A stretch of DNA of 64,000 nucleotides. Source: Dietzia sp. JS16-p6b (GTDB lineage: Bacteria; Actinomycetota; Actinomycetes; Mycobacteriales; Mycobacteriaceae). Within the stretch, counting starts at the first letter, position 1, and each line of letters opens with the position of its first letter. Of this stretch, positions 43,100-50,456 are shown one piece after another. A program made the position numbers and the translations under genes. The notes below the pieces were generated by a model that saw only the letters and a list, made by a program, of their open reading frames with translations, was not told the DNA's origin and did no database searches. Location: assembly GCF_003052165.1 (NCBI RefSeq), contig NZ_CP024869.1, forward strand, positions 2,948,001-3,012,000, written 5' to 3'.

Positions 43100-44047
43100 A
43101 TGAGCTCCCCCACCATGCGCGCCGTGACCCAGGACTCCCTCGGCGGACCGGACGTCCTCGTCGTGTCCGACCGACCCCGCCCCGAGCCACGGACCAACGA
43201 GATCCTCGTCCGTGTCAGAGCCGCCAGCGTGAACCCCACCGACTGGAAGCACCGGGCGAACGGCGGTTTCCTCGGCGCGCCACCGTTCGTGCTGGGCTGG
43301 GACCTGTCCGGGGTCGTCGAGGAGGTCGGCATCGGGGTGGCCCGATTCGCCCCGGGCGACGAGGTGTACGGGATGCTGTCCTACCCCTTCGGACACGGCG
43401 CCCACGCCGACTACGTGACCGCTCCCGCGGCGTGGTTCGCCCCCAAGCCCGCCTCGCTCGACCACGTGCAGGCCGCCGCGCTGCCGCTGGTCTCGCTGAC
43501 CGCATGGCAGGCGCTCGTGGAGTACGCCGACATTCAGCCCGGGCAGCGGGTGCTGATCCACGCCGCGGCCGGCGGGGTGGGGCACGTGGCGGTCCAGATC
43601 GCCAAGGCACGCGGTGCGTACGTGATCGGCACCGCCAGCGCCGGCAAGCACGAGTTCCTGCGCGAGCTGGGCGTGGACGAGGCGATCGACTACCGCGAGG
43701 TGGACTTCGCCGAGGCGGTCGGCGACGTGGACGCCGTGCTGGACACTCTCGGCGGCGACACGTCCTCGCGTTCACTGCGCACCCTGCGCCCCGGCGGAAT
43801 CCTGGTGTCGATCCTCCCGGTGGGGTCGGACGATCTCCTCCGCGAGGCCGACGACCTGGGTGTGCGCGCGATCCGCATGCTCGTCGACTCCTCCCGGCAC
43901 GACCTGCTCTCCGTCACCGACCTCGTGGACCGGGGTGCGCTGCGGGCCCGCGTCTCCGACGTCTTTCCACTCGAGCAGGCGGCGGAGGCGCACCGGCGCG
44001 GGGAGACGGGCCGGACCACCGGCAAGATGGTCCTCACGCTCGACTGA
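43100..44047 (+). CDS. Zinc-independent MDR quinone oxidoreductase
   Basis: A 315-residue medium-chain dehydrogenase of the QOR class: a GroES-like N-domain with NPTDWKHRANGG and LGWDLSGVVEEVG, then the Rossmann domain with GQRVLIHAAAGGVGHVAVQIAKARGAYVIGTAS. It lacks the structural-zinc cysteine cluster and the catalytic zinc Cys/His pair, so an NADPH quinone or enone reductase is likely. Ends GKMVLTLD as typical. It converges on deoC. Confidence 0.93.
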   Translation: MSSPTMRAVTQDSLGGPDVLVVSDRPRPEPRTNEILVRVRAASVNPTDWKHRANGGFLGAPPFVLGWDLSGVVEEVGIGVARFAPGDEVYGMLSYPFGHGAHADYVTAPAAWFAPKPASLDHVQAAALPLVSLTAWQALVEYADIQPGQRVLIHAAAGGVGHVAVQIAKARGAYVIGTASAGKHEFLRELGVDEAIDYREVDFAEAVGDVDAVLDTLGGDTSSRSLRTLRPGGILVSILPVGSDDLLREADDLGVRAIRMLVDSSRHDLLSVTDLVDRGALRARVSDVFPLEQAAEAHRRGETGRTTGKMVLTLD

Positions 44048-44103
44048 GGTGGCGGCCCCGGGCGGCGGGCGGAAGTCGCCGGCCCGGGCGGCGGGCGGCG
44101 GCG

Positions 44104-44805
44104 TCAGCCCTCGGGGAACCCCTCGAGCACAGCGCGACTGCCGCTCAGCCCCAGCCGGGTGGCGCCCGCGCCGATCATGGCCCGGGCGGTGTCGGCGTCG
44201 CGGATCCCCCCCGAGGCCTTGATGCCGAGCTGGCCGCCCACCGCGCGGTGCATGGCGGCGACCGCCCGGACGCTGGCGCCACCGGCCGGGTGGAACCCGG
44301 TGGAGGTCTTGACGAGGTCCGCCCCGGCCCGCGCGACGGCGTGGCACAGCTCCTCGATCCGCCGGTCCCCCGCCTCCTCACCCAGCGCCCGGTGGATCGC
44401 GGCGGTCTCCAGGATCACCTTGATCACGGTGGGCGGGGGGACGGCGTCCCGCATCGTCAGCACGTCGGCCATCACCTCGTCGACCTCCCCGGCGATCGCC
44501 GCACCCACGTCGATCACCATGTCCACCTCGACAGCGCCCTGGTCCACCGCCAATCGGCCCTCCATGGCCTTGACCAGGGAGTGGTGCTTGCCGGACGGGA
44601 AGCCCGCCACCGTCGCCACCGTCAGGCCCTCCGCCCGCACCGGGAGCATCGCCGGGCTCACGCACACCGCCTTGACCGCCAGGTCACGGGCCTCGTCCAC
44701 GCAGGCCTGCACGTCCTCCCGGGACGCGTCCGGGGAGAGCAGCGTGTGATCGATCATCGCCGCGACGCGGTCGCGGGTCAGGTGAGTCCGTGGGGTGGCG
44801 TCCAT
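44104..44805 (-). CDS. deoC: Deoxyribose-phosphate aldolase
   Basis: Cleaves 2-deoxyribose-5-phosphate to glyceraldehyde-3-phosphate and acetaldehyde in deoxynucleoside catabolism. 233 residues with [16 protein letters not shown], the proton-relay Asp in [10 protein letters not shown], the Schiff-base Lys in [13 protein letters not shown] and the second Lys in [21 protein letters not shown] (44812-44817 as AGCCTA) ends 6 nt before ATG 44805, so the mRNA is likely leaderless. It corresponds to mycobacterial Rv0478. Divergent with purU. Confidence 0.96.
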   Translation of the reverse strand: MDATPRTHLTRDRVAAMIDHTLLSPDASREDVQACVDEARDLAVKAVCVSPAMLPVRAEGLTVATVAGFPSGKHHSLVKAMEGRLAVDQGAVEVDMVIDVGAAIAGEVDEVMADVLTMRDAVPPPTVIKVILETAAIHRALGEEAGDRRIEELCHAVARAGADLVKTSTGFHPAGGASVRAVAAMHRAVGGQLGIKASGGIRDADTARAMIGAGATRLGLSGSRAVLEGFPEG

Positions 44806-44857
44806 ACGGTCAGCCTAGCGGGGCTCCCCGGCCCCCCTGCTGGCACAATGACCGTTC

Positions 44858-45724
44858 ATGTCACGCCGTTTCGTCCTCTCGCTGGGTTGCCCCGACCGCA
44901 TCGGCATCGTCGCCCGCATCGCCACGTTCCTCGCCGAGCTCGGCGGCACCATCGTGGAGGCGGCCTACCACGCGGACGAGAACTCCCGCTGGTTCTTCAC
45001 CCGCCAGGCCGTGGACGCGGAATCGATCGGGATGGACCTCGACGAACTGCGTCGGCGCTTCGCCCGTGTCGCGGCCGAGCTCGGGCCGGAGACGGACTGG
45101 AACATCGCCGATTCCGCCGAGCCGAAGGACATCGTCGTCCTCGTGTCCAAGGAGGGGCACTGCCTGCACGACCTCATGGGTCGGGTCGACAGTGGGGACT
45201 TCCCCGCTCGCATCCGTGCGGTGATCGGCAATCACGACACCCTCCGTGGGATGACCGAGGCCCACGGCATCCCGTTCCACCACGTGCCCTTCCCGGCGGA
45301 TCCGGCCGAACGGGCCCCCGCGTTCGCGGAGGTGGCCTCGATCGTCGACGCCGTCGACCCGCACGCGATCGTCCTGGCCCGCTTCATGCAGGTCCTGCCC
45401 GATGACCTGTGCACCCATTGGGCCGGTCGAGCGATCAACATCCATCACAGCTTTCTCCCGAGCTTCGTGGGTGCACGCCCGTACCACCAGGCTCACATCC
45501 GGGGCGTCAAGCTCATCGGGGCGACCTGCCACTACGTGACCGCCGATCTCGACGAGGGGCCCATCATCGAGCAGGACGTCATCCGCGTGGATCACGCCGC
45601 GACCGTGCAGGACATGGTCAGGCAGGGCCGCGACGCGGAGAAGTTGGTGCTGGCCCGCGGCCTGAGGTGGCACCTGGAAGATCGCGTCCTCGTGCACGAT
45701 GCGCGGACCGTCGTGTTCACCTGA
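44858..45724 (+). CDS. purU: Formyltetrahydrofolate deformylase
   Basis: Hydrolyses 10-formyl-THF to formate and THF, balancing one-carbon pools. 288 residues: an N-terminal ACT domain (SLGCPDRIGIVARIATFLAELGG) and a formyltransferase-fold hydrolase domain with AVIGNHDTLR, NIHHSFLPSFVGARPYHQA (catalytic Asn/His) and ATCHYVTADLDEGPIIEQD (Asp). CACAAT ends 8 nt before ATG 44858. Not part of the mycobacterial order at this spot. Confidence 0.96.
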   Translation: MSRRFVLSLGCPDRIGIVARIATFLAELGGTIVEAAYHADENSRWFFTRQAVDAESIGMDLDELRRRFARVAAELGPETDWNIADSAEPKDIVVLVSKEGHCLHDLMGRVDSGDFPARIRAVIGNHDTLRGMTEAHGIPFHHVPFPADPAERAPAFAEVASIVDAVDPHAIVLARFMQVLPDDLCTHWAGRAINIHHSFLPSFVGARPYHQAHIRGVKLIGATCHYVTADLDEGPIIEQDVIRVDHAATVQDMVRQGRDAEKLVLARGLRWHLEDRVLVHDARTVVFT

Positions 45725-45748
45725 CGCGGGCCCCTCCGGGCGGGGGCT

Positions 45749-46459
45749 TTAGTCGCGGGAGAATCCGTGGCGCTCGGCGAGCAGGGTCTCGGCGGCGGAC
45801 AGGAAGATCAGCCGCGCGGCCGTGCCCGCCCTGGGGAGCGTCGACCGGACCCGCTTCTCCAGTACCGCCTTGTCGATCCCGGCATCACCGAGGGCCTCCA
45901 CCAACACGGTGATCGCCTCGACCGCCCTGCCCTGCCCCTCCATGACCAGACGACCGATCTTCTCGATTCCGTCCGCGTCCACGCCGAGCACGATGAGGTC
46001 CCGCAGGAGTTCGGCGATATAGGCGTCGGAGAGCAGATGGCCGGCCGCGCCCGGTTCGGTGACCAGGCCGATCGACTCCCCCACTTCCTTCAACGTCTCG
46101 GGGATGTCGAACGACGCGACCGCCTGTGATTCCGATCGGGTGCGCCGCCGGCGGGACCCGGTGGGTCTGCGCTCGCTCCGCACACTCTCGACCTCGAGCA
46201 ACTCCGCGAGCGTGAACCCGTGCCGCTCCGCGATGAGCAGTTCCTCGATCGTGGCGAACGTGTAGCCCCGGTTGAGCAGCCGCAGGATCATCTCGAGCCG
46301 GCTGCGGTGATCGGGCCCGTACAGAGCGGTCCGGCCCTTGCGGATGGGCGGCTGGAGCAGTCCGCGCTCCTGGTAGACGCGGATGTTGCGGACGGTCGCG
46401 CCGGAGGTCTCCGCCAGCTCGTCGATGCGCTGCAGCGGCGCGGACCTCCTCGAACTCAC
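45749..46459 (-). CDS. MerR-family transcriptional regulator
   Basis: A 236-residue regulator: N-terminal MerR winged helix (LQRIDELAETSGATVRNIRVYQERGLLQPPIRKGRTALYG) with dimerisation helix, a basic Arg-rich linker (RPTGSRRRRTRSE), and a C-terminal helical effector domain (about 115-236) without cysteines suited to metal sensing. GTG 46459 overlaps the stop of the DUF2516 gene (GTGA), so the two genes are coupled. Ligand and targets unknown. Confidence 0.88.
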   Translation of the reverse strand: MSSRRSAPLQRIDELAETSGATVRNIRVYQERGLLQPPIRKGRTALYGPDHRSRLEMILRLLNRGYTFATIEELLIAERHGFTLAELLEVESVRSERRPTGSRRRRTRSESQAVASFDIPETLKEVGESIGLVTEPGAAGHLLSDAYIAELLRDLIVLGVDADGIEKIGRLVMEGQGRAVEAITVLVEALGDAGIDKAVLEKRVRSTLPRAGTAARLIFLSAAETLLAERHGFSRD

Positions 46460-46737
46460 CTGCGCCTGCCGCCGACGGCCGGTCTGACATCGGCGAAGAA
46501 GACGCCGACGGCGACCATCCCCACGATCCCGAGGATGCCGAACGGGCGGATAGCGAAGAACAGGGCGGCGGCGGCGCAGATTCCGATCCAGGCGGGTTTA
46601 GGCCACTTGCCCTCGATCGAATACGCCGACGCGGGAGGGAGGACGGCCAACACCAGGCCGACCAGGGCCCACGCCACGAGGGCGGCCTGGATGGCCACCT
46701 GGATCAGGCCCCAGGTTCCGGGCAATGCTTCAATCAC
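46456..46737 (-). CDS. DUF2516 small membrane protein (Rv0476-like)
   Basis: A 93-residue protein with three hydrophobic segments (about 10-32, 48-62, 64-80) and a basic C-terminal end. DUF2516 proteins lie beside hbhA in mycobacteria, the same context as here. TACACT (46745-46750 on the reverse strand) ends 7 nt before GTG 46737, indicating a leaderless mRNA that continues into the merR gene. Function unknown. Confidence 0.87.
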   Translation of the reverse strand: MIEALPGTWGLIQVAIQAALVAWALVGLVLAVLPPASAYSIEGKWPKPAWIGICAAAALFFAIRPFGILGIVGMVAVGVFFADVRPAVGGRRR

Positions 46738-46820
46738 GGCGCCCAGTGTAGTCGCCGCGTCCGCAACGTCCGAAGTGGATGTTCACGGCGTGGATTCGCG
46801 GTGACGCGACGACCGGACGA

Positions 46821-46886
46821 CGCCGCCCCCCGGCCCGCTCTGGTCGAGCGGGCCGGGGGGCGGCGGACCGCGGCCTCAGCCGCGGT
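46821..46886 (-). terminator. Double hairpin terminator of hbhA
   Basis: First hairpin after the stop: ACCGCGGC/GCCGCGGT with a 4-nt loop (46867-46886). Second: a perfect 20-bp GC stem (46821-46840 with 46846-46865) with loop TGGTC. One of the strongest hairpins in the window; it shields the DUF2516 promoter. Confidence 0.9.
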
Positions 46887-46889
46887 GGC

Positions 46890-48008
46890 TCAGTTGGAGC
46901 CGGAATCAGAGGACGTGCCGGCGGAGGACGACGATGAGCCGGTCGAACCCGAGGTCGAGCCCGTGGCCGAACCCGAGGTCGAGCCCGACGCCGGCTTCGA
47001 GGCAGTGCTCTTGGAGGGCGTGGTCTTCGAGGCCGTGGTCTTCGAGGGCGTGGTCTTCGAGGGCGTGCTCTTCGAGGGCGTGCTCTTGGCCGCCGACGCC
47101 GACTTGGTCGCCGAGGTCTGCTTCGACGCCGTGGTCTTGGAGGCAGTGCTCTTGGAGGCCGTCTTCTTGGCCGGGGCCTTCTTGGCGGGAGCCTTCTTCG
47201 CCGGGGCCTTCTTCGCGGTCGTCTTCTTGGCCTGGGCCGTCCTGGCCTCGACCTTCGCGGCCCCGCTCTGGACCTCGTCCGAAGCGGCGTACGCGGCGTC
47301 CTCGACCTTGTCGGCGGCCTTGTCGGCAGCGGTGCCGGTCTCCTCAGCGGCCTGACGGGCGGCCTTGGACACGCGGCCCGCGGCCTTGACCCCGATGGAG
47401 CGGGTCTGGCGGGCGACCGTACCGAGCGCGTCCTCGCCCAGCTCGACCTGCTCCTCCACGGCACCGGCGGCGCGGGCGACCTGCTCGTTGACGCGGGCCA
47501 GACCGGCCTCGAGCTGCGGGTTCTCCTCGCGCAGGCGAGCCACGACGTCCTCGCCACGGGCCGCGAGCCCGCCGTAGATGCCGGCCGCGACCTCGACGTA
47601 GGCGTCGGCGACCTTGCGCAGCTCCTCCGGGCGGAAGCGGTTCACCAGCTCCTCGACCTCGGCCGGCAGCGCCTGCACGCGGTCAGGAACCTCGTTCACG
47701 CGGTTCTGCACGTCGGCCACGCGCTCGGTCACCCGGTTCTGCACGCCGGTCACCCGCTCGTTCACCTTGGTCTGAGCCTCGGTGACGGCGTCCTCGGCGC
47801 GACGACGCAGGTCGGAGACCAGGCCGGACACGGCCTGGACCGCGAGGTCGTTGACGCCGACGTAGGCGTAGACCGGAGTACGCACCGCGGACAGCGCCTG
47901 CCCCAGCGGTCCGCTGGGTGCACCGCCCTTGGGGTTGGACTGCGACTCCGCCTGGGCGGCGGCGGCCTGGGCGGGGGTCTTCTTGGAAACGGGCTTCTTC
48001 TGGCTCAT
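46890..48008 (-). CDS. hbhA: Heparin-binding hemagglutinin-like protein
   Basis: A 372-residue HbhA homologue. Residues about 38-60 are hydrophobic (YVGVNDLAVQAVSGLV), 60-240 form a long coiled coil (KVNERVTGVQNRVTERVADVQNRV) and from 261 the tail is Lys/Ala/Pro rich (four KKAPA-type repeats), then Ser/Thr/Lys repeats (TPSK, TASK), then Gly/Ser. In mycobacteria the Lys-rich tail binds heparan sulfate and the protein also associates with lipid bodies. The tail here is much longer than in the 199-residue M. tuberculosis protein. ATG 48008 has AAGGAG 5 nt upstream. Followed by a double terminator. Confidence 0.88.
   Translation of the reverse strand: MSQKKPVSKKTPAQAAAAQAESQSNPKGGAPSGPLGQALSAVRTPVYAYVGVNDLAVQAVSGLVSDLRRRAEDAVTEAQTKVNERVTGVQNRVTERVADVQNRVNEVPDRVQALPAEVEELVNRFRPEELRKVADAYVEVAAGIYGGLAARGEDVVARLREENPQLEAGLARVNEQVARAAGAVEEQVELGEDALGTVARQTRSIGVKAAGRVSKAARQAAEETGTAADKAADKVEDAAYAASDEVQSGAAKVEARTAQAKKTTAKKAPAKKAPAKKAPAKKTASKSTASKTTASKQTSATKSASAAKSTPSKSTPSKTTPSKTTASKTTPSKSTASKPASGSTSGSATGSTSGSTGSSSSSAGTSSDSGSN
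47005..47222 (-). repeat. 15-bp tandem repeats encoding the HbhA tail
   Basis: Units like GAGGGCGTGGTCTTC (about 47010-47095, STPSK/TTPSK) and GGGGCCTTCTTGGCG (about 47165-47222, KKAPA). Repeat number is a multiple of 3 nt, so tail length can change in frame. Confidence 0.85.
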
Positions 48009-48086
48009 GTCGGCTCCTTGATCGTTGTCTGCAGGTCTTGCGGGTTCGGATGTCACGTGGCCCTGCCGGGCCGCCGTCGGACGGGC

Positions 48087-48608
48087 TCAGTGCACGTCGA
48101 CGACCTGGTCGGCGGCGATCGCGTTGTTCGACAGAAACGACTCGTAGATCTCCACGAGCACCTCCCTCTGACGCTCGGTGAGGTCGGGCGCGGTGAGGAT
48201 GGCGTCCCTCACCGGGCTCCCCTCCTTCAGTTCGAGGATTCCGGCGCGCGCGTAGAGCACCTCGGCGGACAACCTCAGACCTCGTGCGATCTGACCCAGC
48301 ACCTCGGCGGACGGCTTGCGCAGGCCCCGCTCGATCTGACTCAGATACGGATTGGAGACGCCGGCCCGCTCCGCGAGCTGCCGGATGGACACCTCGGCGG
48401 CTTCCCGCTGTGCGCGGATGAACGACCCGATGTCCTGTGACTCGGACGCACGCCTGTCGTGGTCACCCTGTGGGGCGACACCGTCGTGACGGGGGACCTC
48501 GCCTGTCGGTTTGGACCTCCGCGCGAGAGTCGCTGCGGTCGGTTCGGCCGCCTGCGCGGAGGCGGACTCAGGCTGTCGACCGCTCTCCCGGCCTCGCTTC
48601 TCGGCCAT
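48087..48608 (-). CDS. XRE-family transcriptional regulator (Rv0474-like)
   Basis: A 173-residue regulator with a disordered N-terminus (60 residues) and an XRE helix-turn-helix (IGSFIRAQREAAEVSIRQLAERAGVSNPYLSQIERGLRKPSAEVL), then a short C-terminal domain (DAILTAPDLTERQREVLVEIYESF). ATG 48608 is preferred: GAGGAGG lies 8 nt upstream, while the in-frame GTG at 48617 overlaps it. The promoter contains two inverted repeats, suggesting autoregulation. It lies just upstream of hbhA on the same strand and may control it (inference). Confidence 0.9.
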   Translation of the reverse strand: MAEKRGRESGRQPESASAQAAEPTAATLARRSKPTGEVPRHDGVAPQGDHDRRASESQDIGSFIRAQREAAEVSIRQLAERAGVSNPYLSQIERGLRKPSAEVLGQIARGLRLSAEVLYARAGILELKEGSPVRDAILTAPDLTERQREVLVEIYESFLSNNAIAADQVVDVH

Positions 48609-48638
48609 GGAGTCCACCTCCTCTCGCCGTGCATCTCA

Positions 48639-48674
48639 CGTTGTCTGCACACAACGCTAGCAACGAGTGCTAGC
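48639..48674 (-). promoter_or_regulatory. Two inverted repeats in the XRE regulator promoter
   Basis: CGTTGT-N6-ACAACG (48639-48644/48651-48656) and GCTAGCA-ACGAG-TGCTAGC (48656-48662/48668-48674) lie back to back 31-66 bp before the start. Both are perfect dyads, fitting binding by a dimeric XRE protein. Confidence 0.7.
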
Positions 48675-48772
48675 AGCAGCAAGCGGGGTGGGGCGTGTAA
48701 TGGATCACACCCCGGAGGAGCACAGCGGTCGGGGAACGAGCAGGCAGGGGACGCGCAGATCAGAAGAGCAGC

Positions 48773-50032
48773 TCAGAAGATGAGCAGGGTGAACTGGTGG
48801 ATGACCAGACCCACCAGCGCACCCACGAGCGTGCCGTTGATCCGGATGAACTGCAGGTCCTTGCCCGCGAGAAGTTCGATCTTCTCGGACGCCTCGTCCG
48901 CGTCCCAGCGCTCCACCGTCTCGGAGATGATCGACGTCACCTCACCGGAGTAGTTCACGGCCACGTACGCGGCGGTCCGGGTCATGTAGTCGTCGAGGCG
49001 GGCGCGGACCTTCTCGTCGTCGACCAGCATGTCCGCCAGTCGGCGCAGGAGGTCGTCGATCTTCACCCGGAGGGTCGACGAGGAGTCCTCGGTGGCCTCG
49101 ACGATCATCCGCTTGGCGGCCGTCCAGGCGGACGCCGCCGCACGACGGACCTCCTCGCGGTTCATCACCTCCGCCTTGAAGGTCTCGAGCTTGGCCATGG
49201 TGGCCGGATCCTGCTGGAGGTCGCGGGCGAAATCCTCGACGAACCCGATCAGGGCGAGGCGGACGGCGTGCTGCTTGTCCACCTTGATCTGCCAGGTCCA
49301 CTCGCGCAGTTCGCGGTAGGCGCGATCGGAGAGGAGCTCGTTGACGAACTGTGGCGCCCAGGTGGGCGCCTTCTCGCGGACCCAGCGGTCGATGGTCTCC
49401 GGGTGCGCCTCGACCCACTCGTGGGCCCGGTCGGCCATGAGATCGAGCAGCGGCAGGTGCCGGCCCTCGGCGAGGAGCTCGCCGAGGATCCGTCCCGCCG
49501 GCGGGCCCCACTGCGGTTCGGCGATACGCGCGACGATGGTCCGCTCGATGATCGCCGTGGCGTCCTCGTCACGGAGGACCGCCAGGACGGACCGGATCGC
49601 CTTGGCCGACTGGTCGGAGGCGATCGCACGATGGTCCTCGTCCTGGAGCCACTCGCCCGCCCGTGCGGGGATCCTCGCACTGCGGACCTTCTCGCTCACC
49701 ATCTCGGGATCGAGGAAGTTCTCGCCCACGAAGGTCCCCAGGGAGGCCCCCAGCTGGTCCTTCTTCCTGGGAATGAGAGCCGTGTGGGGGATCGGGATGC
49801 GGAGCGGGTGCCGGAACAGCGCGGTCACGGCGAACCAGTCCGCGAGCCCGCCGATCATCCCCGCCTCGGACGCCGCACGCACGTACCCGGCCCATGCCCC
49901 GGCCCCGTTGGACAACGAGTACTCGGCGAACAGGAAGATGATCCCGGCCAGGACCAGAAACCCCGTCGCGACCAGCTTCATGCGGCGGAGAGCAGACCTG
50001 CGCTCCGCATCAGTGGCCGGGTCCCCCGCCAC
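48773..50032 (-). CDS. DUF445 membrane protein (Rv0473-like)
   Basis: A 419-residue protein with an N-terminal TM helix (MKLVATGFLVLAGIIFLFAEYSL), a second hydrophobic region with the DUF445 signature EAGMIGGLADWFAVTALFRHPLRIPIPHTALIPRKKDQLGASLG, a long helical cytoplasmic or periplasmic body, and a C-terminal TM (LVGALVGLVIHQFTLLIF). The DUF445/YjiN family has no known biochemical function. The start GTG 50032 is the first available; homologues may begin slightly earlier, at a CTG in the overlap with the preceding gene. It is probably co-transcribed with the small membrane gene upstream. Confidence 0.85.
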   Translation of the reverse strand: MAGDPATDAERRSALRRMKLVATGFLVLAGIIFLFAEYSLSNGAGAWAGYVRAASEAGMIGGLADWFAVTALFRHPLRIPIPHTALIPRKKDQLGASLGTFVGENFLDPEMVSEKVRSARIPARAGEWLQDEDHRAIASDQSAKAIRSVLAVLRDEDATAIIERTIVARIAEPQWGPPAGRILGELLAEGRHLPLLDLMADRAHEWVEAHPETIDRWVREKAPTWAPQFVNELLSDRAYRELREWTWQIKVDKQHAVRLALIGFVEDFARDLQQDPATMAKLETFKAEVMNREEVRRAAASAWTAAKRMIVEATEDSSSTLRVKIDDLLRRLADMLVDDEKVRARLDDYMTRTAAYVAVNYSGEVTSIISETVERWDADEASEKIELLAGKDLQFIRINGTLVGALVGLVIHQFTLLIF

Positions 50033-50070
50033 CAGGGCGGGCCCACCCGCCGCGGTGACCGGGTCGAGCG

Positions 50071-50379
50071 TCAGTGCGCGTCCTTGCGTCCGTACTTACG
50101 GAAACCGACCATGCACACCGCGAGGCCGACGACGAAGACGACGACCGTGGCCACGACCGCCGCCACGACCAGACCGAGGGACACGTCCATGTCGTCGACG
50201 TAGAAGGCGAGCGCGGTGATGGGCAGCCCCAGCATGCTCATCGCCAGCAGCATGATGGCCGACCCGGCGTAGATCTCGGTGGAGTACAGCGGGTAGGTCG
50301 GCGCCACCTCGGTGGCGTACGTCGGGTAGTACTCCTCGACGATGGCAGCACCAGTGTGCTCGAGGGTCTGACCGGCCAT
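50071..50379 (-). CDS. Small two-TM membrane protein
   Basis: A 102-residue protein with a tyrosine-rich N-terminus (VEEYYPTYATEVAPTYPLYSTEIYAG) and two TM helices (about 39-60 and 68-92), ending in basic residues. The Tyr/Pro spacing is distinctive, but I know no family for it. GAGGA lies 7 nt before ATG 50379. It is upstream of the DUF445 gene with a 38-bp gap, and 77 bp downstream of the MetE-like gene. Confidence 0.75.
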   Translation of the reverse strand: MAGQTLEHTGAAIVEEYYPTYATEVAPTYPLYSTEIYAGSAIMLLAMSMLGLPITALAFYVDDMDVSLGLVVAAVVATVVVFVVGLAVCMVGFRKYGRKDAH

Positions 50380-50456
50380 GATGTCGTCCTCTTTCGTCTA
50401 CTACCGATCCCGGGCGCCGCGGCACGGGAGTTGCTTGTCCCGATTCTATTGGAACC

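Noticed and set aside
50380-50456. Cobalamin or SAM riboswitch linked to the MetE-like gene
   Set aside because: The metE-like gene starts 5 nt after fadB2 in one operon, so it has no leader of its own, and no conserved riboswitch core is visible upstream of fadB2.
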